Shown in pieces: positions 20,021 through 31,819 of a stretch of DNA of 64,000 bases. The DNA comes from Rutstroemia sp. NJR-2017a BVV2 (taxonomy: Eukaryota > Ascomycota > Leotiomycetes > Helotiales > Rutstroemiaceae): NCBI GenBank assembly GCA_002946415.1, contig NJPS01000008.1, forward strand, positions 434,001 through 498,000. Direction: 5' to 3'. Position 1 is the stretch's first letter. Each line of letters opens with the position of its first letter. The notes under the pieces were generated by a model that had not been told where the DNA came from, did not search any database, and saw only the letters and a program-made list of their open reading frames with translations. The position numbers and the translations under genes were made by a program.

Positions 20021-22975
20021 CTATAGATAACAGGAAGCGCGATTTTTCTCCAGTAGATGTTTGATCTTAGCTTCCTTAGCTTCGAATGTGCTATCTCCTT
20101 TTGTGCCATCTCCTTTCGTGCCATCTCCTTCCGTGTCACTGGAACATTCTTCTGGGGGTTTCGATGCTCCATAGCTTACAGTACCTGCCGGCTTATTTGT
20201 CAAGATATACAACGGTGTACGGCCGGGAAGTTTGTAACAGTCCTTTTGAAACCAGGAATCCGTTTTCGGATGAATCTTTAACTCATATCCCGTATGATTT
20301 GGATCTGCTCCAGCTTCTAACAGGGCTTTGGTACCAGCGAGATCACGATAATAAACAGCTATCTGTAACGGAGTGGCTCGAAAATCTTTTGGTTCGCGCT
20401 CTGCGCCCATTTCAATAAGTCTCGGTAGAACACACGATTCTTTGCAGCTGTTGAACCATCCGCAAGAGTGCCCCGGCATCCAGCGAGGCAATATGTCCTT
20501 GTAGGATACAATTCCGGGCGCTTCATCCTCGAAAAAGCAAAGTGCACCGGCGTCTAGTTTGCGAAACTCAGCTAGGAGTTCCACAAGTTTGCACTTGAAC
20601 TCCCAGTCTCCCGTGTAGTGCGACTTCACACGGCCAGAGAGAACTTCTCGAAGGACGTTCTTTAAAACTATATTTCGCACGAAAACCTTCGCTAATTCGA
20701 AGCAATCCGACAAAATGAGATCAAATAAGATAGCAGCATCGCGAGAAGATTTAGTCGATGTAGCGCTACTGGCCCATAAAACATGCCAAAAACGTGTGTT
20801 GAACTTTTTAAGCCCATACTCGTCTTTATGTATGGGGGACAACTGGAACATAGATGTGCGTAAAGCCGAGTAGTGGCGTTTGGAAGGATCAAGAAAGCGA
20901 TATACCAGCGTAGGTTCAAAGAGGTGCTCGCGGGTATGCAACGCGCGGACCGCCGTGATGATAGAATATTCGTGGAGGCTTGAAGCTCTGCTTGGACGCA
21001 CATTCAGAGGAGCACCTCGATCTTCCCATGCATTTTTTTCCTTGGAATAATCATGTTCAATGGCGTAGCTCATCAGAGAATGCAGGAACGTACGGTAACA
21101 AGTTGTTTCGTCTAGTTTGAACGCGTATGTGGTCGGAATTCGATCAGATGCTAGGAATTCTCGAACTGTGTAATGAGCAAACTCTACTGAAGGGAACCGA
21201 TCCTCTTTACTGATTATCTTTGTATCAAATGTGACATTATCAGGGACACCAGCTTTGACCGAAACTAAACATCCGCAAAGATTCTTAACAGTATCGATAG
21301 TGTAGAGATAGTCTTCTGAGCTCGATCCACTTCTTTCTTTATTAATAACAATATAGGAGTCGATCACAACTTGAGCTGTAAGCCGTATTGGACTTTTCCA
21401 TAGAGAAGTGTGAAAACACAACAAGTGGAGTGTGTGCCGAACGAAGTCTTGGTCCGCTTCATGGATGCTAGCGAAAATTCTCTCGTATGTTTCATCGAGG
21501 GTTTTCGGCAGACTTCTGAGTGATTCTCTTATCTTCGCTTGATTTTTTACCGTCTTATGATATCCAATTGGCACACAGCCCAACGAAACATCCCTCTAGC
21601 TTCGCTCGATAGCGTAGCTCTTACGTCGCTCCGTAGCTGCGGAGGCCAGCATGCAAATTTAGGGTCACTCTGTATCTTAGCAGCAACATAGGTCTCAATA
21701 TCCGCCTTCACAAAGTCGTTAGACATAGATAACGGTGTTGAAAAACGACACATTGTCGACTGGATGTCCAGATGCTCCCGGCTCAAAGCGAAGAGCCGTA
21801 TTTTCTGGAAGCGAGAGTCGGTTCCAAGCACCTCGAGGAGAGCGAGTAAATTGTCTGTGTCTTTGCTTTCGTCAAGGGCATCAACTACAACATATACCCT
21901 GCCAAAATCTTCGAGTGACGCATCAAGAATTTCCAGTAGTTGCAAACGAGTGGGTTCGGCATTTTTATTGTAAATTTTATACGCAATTGGTGGTATTTCG
22001 TGGATTTCTCGAAGTAGCTGGCTCACTATCCATCGCAGAAACGGTCGCGATTCATCTTGACTGTTACCGTAATAACAGTAATAATAGAAGCATTCCATAC
22101 GCTCATGTTCGACTTCACACATTCGGCTCAGTGTTTCGATGACATGAGCTGCCAATATCGTTTTTCCAGCACCAGGAATTCCAGAACATAATATGGATTT
22201 TATTCGTCCATTAATCCATTCATTCCATTCTGTCGTTCTGAATACCCAATTACCAGTATTTGGCTCGTATAGCTCATTGGCGTCGTTGTGCTTGGAAGAA
22301 GGGTTCGTGTGAATCGTGTCTTCGTACCAGTCACACAAAGTTTTCTTAGTTATGACTTAAAGATGTCAACGAGAAGGCCCAGAAGAACAAAATAAGCTTA
22401 TGAACAAGAGTTAATGACTTACAACGCAACTTGTTCTGAACATCATCGACTTGAGACTTCACAGCTCGAGATTCCTTTCTGTGTTCTGATTAACAGCAAT
22501 ACCCTGATTGGTATCAGCCTACTCACAATGACTGCCCTAGTAATGCAATTTTTATGGTTGATTCATGACGCTTAATCTCACCAAGGATCTTTTCAGCCCG
22601 AGTCGCATTGAGGGGCCAGGTGAGTCTGTCAAACCCAGCGTGAATATGCTGCTTTATAGTAGGATTGATGGTTGGATCTGGCAGAGAAACTGGCGGCAAA
22701 AGTTCTTTGAGCCGTTCCATCGCATTCTTGCATCCTTCTATGGGTCCATCAATGGCTTGAAGCTTCTCTAGTATTGCCGAGTTGACTGGGTACGTCGAAT
22801 CCAGAGAACGGATTTCGGCGAATATACCATTGAGTGCCTCTGTATGATCGCGTATATGACGACAATACTCTGGACAATCCTTCACGGTCTCAATGTATGA
22901 TTTGAAAGCACTGGCAACACTTTCTGTTAGTTGCCCTACTGCAATGATACTGGCAATCAGTCCAATTTCTGCCAT
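20021..22975 (-). pseudogene. NACHT-ankyrin STAND (fungal NLR-like) gene with one frameshift
   Basis: Fungal STAND proteins are signal-transducing NTPases implicated in non-self recognition. Exons 22527-22975, 22423-22478 and a third from 22355 splice cleanly (GTGAGT...CACAG; GTAAGT...TTTAAG). Residues 1-~150 form a helical N-terminal domain (MAEIGLIASIIAVGQLTESV...). The NACHT domain has Walker A GIPGAGKT (~227-234), Walker B VYVVVDALDES (~323) and an FALSREHLDIQ sensor. The frame then stops at 21547-21549 just after AVCQLDIIRR, while the next ~510 residues continue in another frame starting with the expected RESLRSLPKTLDETYERI and ending in ankyrin-like ATPLQIAVYYRDLAGTKALL and ADPNHTGYE. 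The break sits at an A-run near 21550-21560 and fits a missing base. No intron of normal length repairs it. Either a recent pseudogene or a sequencing error. Confidence 0.75.
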
Positions 22976-24237
22976 TTTGTGCGGCGAATATGTGCCAGAG
23001 AAATGATAAATGGTATGTGTGAAGAGCATAAGAAGAATCTTCACCAAGAAATCCTGTCTTTGACTTCATATCGGAACACCTGAGCGAGGCTCAGCAGCGT
23101 TGCACGAGCAATGGAAGATTGTTACATGAGAGCTCGTATCAAAATGCGCTGAGCGGCTGAAAGATATTAGGGAGTTGATTGTGCGCCCATTCGGATCTGG
23201 CCTCGTTAGCACCTGATGTAGCACGAGTTCTTAGCAAATGCAGTGTAAACTGGAGGTGGGCAGAATGATTTGCTCGAAGGCTCGACGAGAGTGGCTGCCA
23301 TGCATATTGACTTTCTTCTTTCGGACATCAGTCGGCTATGAAACGGTTACTTACAGATATTCTCTTGGCTTTTCAACTTATCCAATGGACAGGTCGAGTC
23401 GGTGAAACTCGACAGATGCAGGTTTATGAAACGGAATATATTTAGTAAGGAACAATTGTCACTCTCTGCAGTGCGGCATCACTTTTGGTCTCACAAGACG
23501 AGGACCGATATAGGCTGTGGGCGCATTTCTTCGAACTCCTGCCGACACCCACACGTCCAACAGGAGTGATGTGTAGTCTAACATATCGTTCCGGTCCTAC
23601 CCCAAGCTTTTTATATCTGCAACGATTCTGCGTACTTCTGCCCCACACCAGGGAGTACCGTAATGCACGGATTAGCGGCGCATCTCCAATTGCGTACATC
23701 GTGCGCACATAATTGAAACTAGCCACCGTTTCCGTACAAGTGAGTAATCCGTAAAAATGAAACCCAACGGTTCCAGATAGATCGCAGACCAAGTCAACCA
23801 CCTTTCACTTTCACGAAGAAAACACGAAATAGGGGTTAAGCGAAGCGCGTCGCTACTCTGTTAGCCTTCGGAGGCCCCACTCTCTCTGAACCACATACAA
23901 GCAGCTGATATTTCACCGGAGACTAAGCAAGAAACATTTTAGTGTACTAGACACATCTCTGGGGACAGTGAGAAACAGCACAGAAAGAAGAAAGAGACAC
24001 CAAAGCTCAAATATTGAAACACGAAACTTTACACCACCACGACTCCCTCCCCTGACAAGCCACTCGAAAAGTACAAGAAAGTATAATATTCAGGGTATCA
24101 TGCATAAAGTACATTTATCATCACCAAAGCTACCACACTGCTATCCCCTTCGACCTATTTATCATACAAGTATCAATGTTATCCTTTTCCGAAAGAAAAA
24201 ATCCCCGAACCCAAGTATTCGTGAAAGACAGCTGCCA
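22976..24237. other. Intergenic region upstream of the STAND gene
   Basis: About 1.26 kb: the STAND promoter on one side and the Snt1 3' UTR on the other. Short open frames (for example 23442-23801) show no protein character and are not called. Confidence 0.4.
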
Positions 24238-27200
24238 TTAGCGTCGAGGATCTTCTCCTCTCCGATTATAGTAGTCCTCTTGTATACGTCTTTCTTCTTG
24301 TAGACGTCTTTCTTCCTGCATACGTCTGTCTTCCTGCATGCGTCTGTCTTCCTGCATACGCCTGTCTTCTTGCATACGTCTATCATCCTGCATGCGTCTC
24401 TCCATCCGCTCCCTATCATAAGGGTGATCGAAACGTTCCGGTGGAGCTTGTTGCTGTTGCTGTTGTTGCTGATATTGCACGGGATGTTGAGGATTCTGGG
24501 CATACTTTGCCGGTTGCGTTGGAGCAGACGCTGCTCCATTGTAACTACGCCCATCGAAACTGTTGTGGCGCGAATTCTGCAGAGCCGCATGTGGTGGAGC
24601 GTATTGTCCAATGTTGGGCGGTGTGTTATGGCGTTGTTGTGGTTGTCCAAACGCGAGTTGCCTATGCCCAACTGATGCTTGGGCTGGAGTATGATAAGCA
24701 ACTCGAGGCGAGCCAGCTGCACTTGACTGCTGGGACATTATATACTGAGGTTGACGTGAATAATAATCGCGCTCATTAGCAGGAGCCAAATCATGTGGGG
24801 ACGTCATTGGCGGGCGTTGCATCTGTTGAGCTGCTTGAGGTGGCGGAGGAGTAGCTGAATACGGTGACTCATTGAGTTTTGTGGCTGGACTCCGAGCATA
24901 CCCGGTAGCAGATATGTCATTCAGAGAAGCCTCCCGGCGGATCGGCGGAGCTTGCGAGCTGATTGACTGGCGAGATGGCTGAGAATATATCTGATGATGT
25001 TGTACTGGAGGTGGAGCCGCATAGCTTCGATTTTCATACGAGGTAGGTGTGTAGCTACGTGTATGACCGACAGATGATGAATGTTGGTGCATGGGACGAG
25101 AAGGACCTTGGGCATAAGTATGCTGGCTTTGACTGGGACCTGGCTGAGATGACATTTGATGAGATGCTTGCTGTTGCTGCATTGCCTGCTGCGGCGGGGG
25201 CTGCTGCTGCTGTTGTTGTTGTTGCTGCTGCTGCTGTTGTTGTTGTTGCTGCTGCTGCTGCTGCTGCTGTTGCTGTTGCTGTTGGACTTGTTGAGATAAC
25301 TGGGAAGGCTGTTGGGGCACCTGACCTTGATGAGCATATCTTGAAGTTTGTAATGGATGATGAACAGCTGGTGGAGGAGTTCGTGTTGTCTGTACAGGAA
25401 CTGAGGAAGTACTGCTGACTCTTTTCGGCGGCGGTGGTTGAGATTTAGGCTCGCTTGGCTCATCATTGAGCAGAGACATGATACTTGAAGTCTTCCGCGG
25501 TGTTTCCTGTTGGCGGACAGCATTAACGGCAGCTGGTAGAGGAGGTGGAGTAGAATACTGCTCGGAAATGGGTGGAGTATTGACAGGACGACTCATGCTG
25601 GGTGCTGGACTCGAGTTCAAGACTTGTGGGGCACCCATATTATCACTCAATAAGTTCCGCACTGCTTGATTCCTCGGCTGGTATTGTTGAATTGGAGCAG
25701 ACCGTCGAGCATCCATCGCACCAGTCATGTATGGGTTTTCAGGTCGCGAAGGGGCCATGGATCCTGGTCGACTATTTGGCGCAGAATACATTTCGTGCTG
25801 GTACGGGCTAGAAATATCATTTTCTTGCTTCAATTGTTGCTTTCGTTCCCTCTTCTCCTGTCTCTCTTGTTGTGCACGTAGCTGTTGTTGTTGCATCGCA
25901 CGCTCCCTTTCTATACGCTCACGTTCGGCTCTTTCCGCTCTCTCTCTCGCATTTCTTTCGACACGTTCACGTTCACGTTCTGCTTGCTCACGTAATTTCT
26001 GCTGCTGTTGTTCACGTATTCCTAACTCACGCAGCTCCTTTTCCCTTTGCGCCTCGCGTTCTCGTGCCAAAGCTTGCTGTTGTTCCAAAGCTGCTTGTTG
26101 CTGGAGAGCCTGTTGTTGCACTTGACGAGCTTCTCGCTGAGCCGCTTCAATTCGGCTTCGTTCGATACGAAGAGCCTGTTCTCTTTCGAGTTGAGCCTCC
26201 TGAGCAGCTTGCAAAGATCGTTGGGATATGGCGGCTGCATCAGGAACCGGGGGAGTAGGGGTAGATTGTTGCTGTTGCTGCTGTTGCTGTTGTTGTTGCT
26301 GCTGCGCCTGCGCGAGTGCCTGTTGTGAAAGAGTAGCTTGCAAAATGGGACGCTGGGGGGGGTCAGTTGTAAAAAATCCTAATGGTGGGCCTCGGGACTG
26401 TCTAGGCTGCTGCTGCTGAGGAGTTTGTGAAGGACTGTGTTGATTTGCCTGCTGGTGTGTTCTTTTAGACGGTAAGGTGCTCGAAGCTATAGTTTGATTC
26501 ATTGACTGGGGCACCGTTCCTGCCTGAGCCAAAGCAGGGAATCGAGTGCTCAAACTCTGGGGAGGTGGAGATGATTGCTGAGGCAACATCATAGGTGGAG
26601 TGGGTGAAGGCATATCATCGATATCCATAGCCGAAGATGATCGGGGGATGGAGCTGGGGACTACTCCATCATAACGTCTCTTTGGTTGAACCGTAGGGGT
26701 AGGGGCCGGTCCGGTCGATTCGCCTTTCTCGCGTTTCGCATCAGCTTCTTTGGAAATTTCTTCCCATTCTCTCTTGTTCCCTGAATCTACCGAGCGTTGA
26801 TAGTAGTTTTTGACCTGTTGAGTTATGTCAGCCAAACGCTTTGGTCCCATTCGACCTTTGATAATGTTGAGCCAGGTGAAATTGTCTTTATATACCATAA
26901 TGTGCGTTTTTGAACCCATGTGCTTTGCTATCGCATGCCAATCTGTACCAAAGTGTCGCAGTAATGCGGGGAAGTCCGTCTGTTCCGGTACGCTCCAGTA
27001 ACTTGAGGTCTGTTGTTGAACAGCGGAGCGACGATCTGAAGGGGTATCAAAGCCGGAGGGAGGGGCGGAATCATGGCGTTCGGGAGCAAGGGGCATCGTC
27101 TCTATATTAGCTGTCATTGTTGGGGTAAGTCTGTCGGCAGGCATGAACGGGGACGGGAAAGCGGATTGAGGTTGGTTTCCTCCGACACCATCATATTGAG

Positions 27201-30200
27201 GAATGAAACGGTTAGGGCCAGAATTATTAGGAGGATTAGGTGGTGAAGCTGCGGGACCAGGAGGAGGACGGCTAGTCGATGGCTCTGGAGCAATCACAGC
27301 GGGGGGGTTTGGAGACTCGCCATTGCGACTGGAGGGACCGGGGGCAGCTGCTAATAGTTGGCTAGCTTTTGACTGCTTCGGAGCTTTCTCCCGTGTCTTC
27401 GTCTTTTTCTTCGTTGGCCCAGAATCATTGCCGGCTTCACCTTTAGGTGTTGCCACTTTTCTAGGCGTTGGCGCTGGGCTTGCTCCGTCATTTTCAGTTG
27501 GAGCTGTTTCGAAGGGCCAGGTAGGAGCGGCAGCGCGTTTCGGCCGTCGTCGCTCGCCACCAGTCTCCGAATCTTGTGTAGCCTCGACATCATTATCGCC
27601 CCCGTTCTCGAGATTGGTTATCAAGGCGCTCGATTTTGGTTTAGGACCCCTCCCCCTGCGATTCCTTTGCTGGCCCTTCTTCGGTTTTGTAGCTGCCTTC
27701 CACCTAGCTGTGTGCTTAACAAGGTAATAATGTTGAATACAAGCCTGGTAATTGCGGTTGGGGAGTGATTGTGCAATAAGAGAGAACTGCTTGGGTGCTT
27801 GAACATAGATCTTCTCGAATGTAGCTGTCTCTTCTTCCGTGAAATTATCGATCGGTTCACCATACTCCAATATAGCGAACGAACGCTCAAATGGAACCTT
27901 GTGAGTCGCATCACGGAAGACAGTTTCTTGCCACTCTTCGTCATCCCAGCACATGGCCGGAATGACAGCCTCCTTTGAGTTTGCAGTATTCGTTCTATCA
28001 TTGTGCTCTTGCTGTTCTTTCGATTCTCTGGCTTCGCGTTCTGATTCGCGGAGTACGCGTTCAAAATCGTGTTCCGTAGCAAATCTGCTTCTGGCCCGCT
28101 GTTGACCTTCCGGTTTGGTTTCCAAGGATGCCGTAGATTTAGCTGCTTCAGCGACTTTTTCGGCCTCCTTCTCTTGTGCTTTGGCAAAAGTTGTCCTGCT
28201 TCGAACAGCGATCGGATCCATGTCAAAATCAGTAAATCTGCGGTAATTATAGTAACGTTGCGCCCATAACTTTCCTTCTTCGTGTTGTTCCCTAAGTCTC
28301 TGAGCTTTCTTGTCCACTAGGAGTCTTGTGATGCGAGCCTGGACATCTAAATTGGGCTCGAGTGACCGCATAAACTCCGGGTCATCGAACCATTTTTTGC
28401 CTTTGAATTTTGGTAGACTTGACAACGGAGGAGTTTTCGCTAGCTTGCGAACAGATTCCAACTTTCTGATTTCATCGAGTCGCTCGTCTTCTTTCCGCAA
28501 GATCTCCAGCGCTTGAAGCTCCTCGGCACGTTCCAACTCAGCTTGCTCTCCATCGCTCTCGTCAGGCATCTCCATCATCGGTTTCGGGGGAGCAGGAGCG
28601 ACAATAGGTACCGGCGCAAATACTTGAGGAGCATCCGGAATATGTTGGCCGTTCATAACGACTTCAACTCCGTTCGACTGTGGGGATGGAGGAGAGTGAA
28701 CGCCATTTGTTTTTTCCACAATTGTTGGTTCTTCGTTAATAGTTGTAGGTACCGCTACTTCGTGAGGTGTTATCTCACGTTGTTGTAAGACTTGCTCGTT
28801 TGATGGTCGTGGCAAGGGGCGGATGACTGTTCTTGGGCTGATAGGTTCATCTTCTCCAGGCGCATCAGCATCCGGTAAAATCTCAGAATCAACAATCTCA
28901 GGTTGTGGTGGTGGGGGCGGCAGCGCTGGTGGTGCAATGGTGGAAACAATGGGCTCTTGGACTATTTCCGGTTCTTGAGGGGCAACAACAGGAACTGCTG
29001 CCTCAACTTCCTTTGCGGCAGGCTCAGCTTGTATTAAAGGTTGTGCTTCCTGCAGAATGGGTTTTGGCTCTGGTTCCAAAGGAGTAGCCTCGCTCAATAC
29101 AGGTGCCACCTCAGGAACCTCGGGAGTAATTTCAGGTATATCTTTGGGTATCCTTGCTTCGACGACGGGGGCTGGAGGGTGCGCCTCCTCCACTGGTACT
29201 TCGACAGCTTTGGCAGCGCTTTTTGGACCAACACATTCCTCAACCGCATCGGAACCATCTCGTACGTTGTCCTCAACAAGGGGTGCATTGATAAATGGCT
29301 GAAGATAGGCGACCTGGTCGGAGGACGGTGGATCAGGCCTGTTGTGCGCAAGCTCGAGTTGTCGTCGAATTTGCGCAATCTCGCTTTCAAAATTGATTTC
29401 ATCCTCGTCATCATCTTCATCGTACGGATCAACATCTGAGTCAGAGAAGTCATCTCTAATCTGCGGTTTTGGCGGCCGTCTGCCGAATATAGGTTTGCGC
29501 TTGCGTCGCATTAGCTGCACCGGCGCAGTCGCTACTTCTAGCTTTTTCTCTGGGGCTGTATTAGTTTCTGATTCTGCTTTTGTTTCCAACAAGGGTGCTG
29601 GTGAGGGCTGCGTATTTGCTGATTTATTAGGCGTATACCCAGTATTTGAAGGCGGCCGACTTGTATGAAAGCGGGGTGCCGTGGGAACAGCGACCCCTGG
29701 AACTGGACTTTGAGCAACAGCAGCAGGAGCTCCAGTGGAGCCAAATGCTGGTACCTGAGGAGGTGGTGCTAAATCTGGTAAGTGTGATGTTCTAATTGAA
29801 ACTACGTATGGAGATATTGCAGGATTTAATAGCTTACTTGCAGAAGGTTGAGTTCTTCGACTCCAACTTGGTTCTGGTGACCTACTGCGACCTTGCGGCC
29901 GATGATAGTCCTCGTAGTACGGCCGACCGCGCCCACGTCCTACCCCACCTCCTCGCGCCCTGCCATATCCATGAACAAACGGTTGCGACGATGACTCCGA
30001 AGAAGGGGAATTTGCAGAGAGTGGGCCGTCTCTGGACTCCCTTCGAGCACGATCCAAATCCAAACTCGAGGGAGCATCTCGAGTATCACGGTTACTATAA
30101 GTTGGCGAGCGACCTCTGCCGGGAGGTGAGGAGGGTCTACGTCCTCTGAAAGTATCGCGACCACCGCGCCAATCTCGATCTCGACTTCTGTCCCGAAACG

Positions 30201-30804
30201 TTGGTCTTTCGTCTCGTCTTATATCTCTGTCCCTATCTCGATAGTCTCGCTCCCGCAGGTCTCGATCTCTACTTTCATCGCGCCGGTTATCTTCACGGGA
30301 CCATCCTCGACCGCGACCGCGTCCTCTACCTCTATAGTCGCCTCGATATCCAAAATCGCCTCGGTATCCATCGCTAAAACTGCCTCGAGGGCCGCTGGGA
30401 GCATCAGGGTACGCTTTTGATCCAGCTCGGGGACCTCGTGGAGGATCGCGAATGTCTCGATTCAGGTCGCGAGGGTCTCTAGAATCACGAGGAGGGATTT
30501 CTCTATCTCTAAATAATTCTCTGTTCGAGTTGTCTTTAAAGGCCACAGCGTTCGCTCTCGAAAGGGAAGGTGATCTCCTTCTCTCACCACGCGGGGCACC
30601 TCTATATGAATCGGAATCGCGAGAATCAATATATCGTCGAGGGGAACGGTCCATAGGCGAACGATCTCGTGGAGAGCGACGAGACTCGCCTGGTTCGTAT
30701 GTTGAATTCCTAGAAGATGCCCTGAAGAAATGATGGAAGTCAGTCTGAGACGCAGCCTAAAATGTGGAGAGGTAAAATCGGGAAAGACGAACATTCGAAC
30801 TCAT
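24238..30804 (-). CDS. snt1: Snt1-like two-SANT-domain corepressor (Set3 deacetylase complex)
   Basis: Snt1 (metazoan NCoR/SMRT) scaffolds the Set3/Hos2 histone deacetylase complex. The open frame 24238-30654 gives 2138 aa from the first internal Met and stays open to 30756, where a TTTTAG acceptor with a pyrimidine tract allows joining to a mini-exon ATG AGT TCG AAT at 30804 (MSSN). That intron would be only 36 nt with a GTTCGT donor, so the N-terminus is uncertain. The N-terminus is rich in RD, RS and RGRG; SANT domain 1 lies at ~930-980 (EEETATFEKIYVQAPKQFSL) and SANT 2 at ~1220-1290 (DFPALLRHFGTDWHAIAKHM). PolyQ runs occur near 1446-1463 and 1790-1820, a charged Gln/Arg/Glu coiled coil near 1470-1620, and the C-terminus has heptads of RRMQEDR type. 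A 63-nt in-frame intron-like segment lies at 29775-29837. Confidence 0.87.
24262..24405 (-). repeat. 21-bp coding minisatellite (RRMQEDR/RRMQEER heptads) in the Snt1 C-terminus
   Basis: Six to seven degenerate 21-bp units encode a seven-residue repeat of the form [DE]RRMQE[DE]. Because the unit is a multiple of three, copy-number change would keep the frame. The product is a highly charged helix. Confidence 0.8.
25196..25286 (-). repeat. Long polyglutamine tract (CAA/CAG) in the Snt1 gene
   Basis: Roughly 27 consecutive Gln codons, mixed CAA and CAG, interrupted only at the edges by Pro and Val. A second Gln run lies at about 26264-26312. Confidence 0.85.
26264..26312 (-). repeat. Second polyglutamine tract in the Snt1 gene
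   Basis: About 15 consecutive Gln codons (mixed CAA/CAG) between two Ser/Thr/Pro- and Ala/Gln-rich stretches. Confidence 0.8.
29775..29837 (-). other. 63-nt in-frame intron-like segment (exitron candidate) in the Snt1 gene
   Basis: The segment begins GTAAGC and ends CTTACCAG, is 63 nt long (21 codons) and has no stop. Either removal or retention leaves the frame open. Translated, it inserts a hydrophobic stretch (starting about SKLLNPAISPYVV) into otherwise Pro/Ala-rich disorder, which looks foreign and favours it being spliced. Confidence 0.65.
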
Positions 30805-31819
30805 GGGCAATGGCCCGCCTGAAACAATATTGGATGTTCTATTCCTGTGCAGATGGGTTTGAAGAATGAATGGCCGTATGCGACGTCTATCGATGATGAT
30901 ATGCCCTCATCAACAAGGGATTCTGCTGTATCGCGACTTCCTCCCGTTCTGACCTATAAGACTACGCAAAAGAGATGTAAACCGGTCGATGGGTGGCGTC
31001 GTAGGGAGTCGTATATTATACAAATGAAGGATTGAATTGAATGTGCCCGTCTGCTTTCGAGTATCGACCTTCCACTTCTCCGATTGCGTGTTGAGTATTG
31101 GGTTGTTGATAGAGCCTTCTTGGCTGTGCTTGCCTTGAATTGAATTGAAGTTCTCAAGATTGAAAACGTTACCTCAAAGGGTTAGCGTATAGTCTAGCTA
31201 CTAGACCGGCACCGTGCGGCTGCATAACCTTAAATGTTACCATATCTAGTTAAGATCTAGCTTGGCTGCGCGATTAAGCGCCTCCCCATGCTTTGCCCAT
31301 TCGATCCTTGTCCGGACAGATGCATAATTTTGTAAAAATTTGAGGTGCAGAATAATGAAGATATACTTTTGAGATTTAACCTCCTTTGTACATGTATTTG
31401 GCGGAATCATAGCCATTTCTGCAATTTGCGCACAGCAGACGCGAGTCATTCTGGTGAAACTAGTATGTATTATTCTTTGGTCCAGTATTTACTAGCTGAC
31501 TAACTCGCAGTTAGCGTCACATCATCAATCTATCAAGCATTCTCGAGTTTACAAGAGTCAAGTAGCCGTCGGGATCATATTCAGAGACGGAATTAGTCAG
31601 GATCAAAAGCTCTCCGGCTGATAGCTGATAGGGCGAAACCCTTATTCCAGAGTTTGAGAGACGTTACGGATCTCACCAAGACCCTGCTGTCTCGTATTGA
31701 AGTCATCACGTGCATAACCAACACGCATCTCGGTGGCACAGGTGTTGCCTAGCCTTCTTCTGCTAAGAAGTGAACTTCGTCTTGTAGCAGGAATCTCCAA
31801 GATACCACCAACTCCGAAA
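30805..31819. promoter_or_regulatory. Divergent intergenic region Snt1-like / deoxyhypusine synthase
   Basis: About 1 kb with no supported gene. It must contain both promoters and leaders. An in-frame GTG at 31733 upstream of the Dys1 ATG is leader sequence. I see no strong TATA box close to either start. Confidence 0.4.

Noticed and set aside
21549..21583. 35-nt intron to repair the STAND frameshift (GTAAAA...CTCAG)
   Set aside because: Too short for a normal fungal intron, and it would delete residues (RESLR region) that belong to the conserved STAND sequence.
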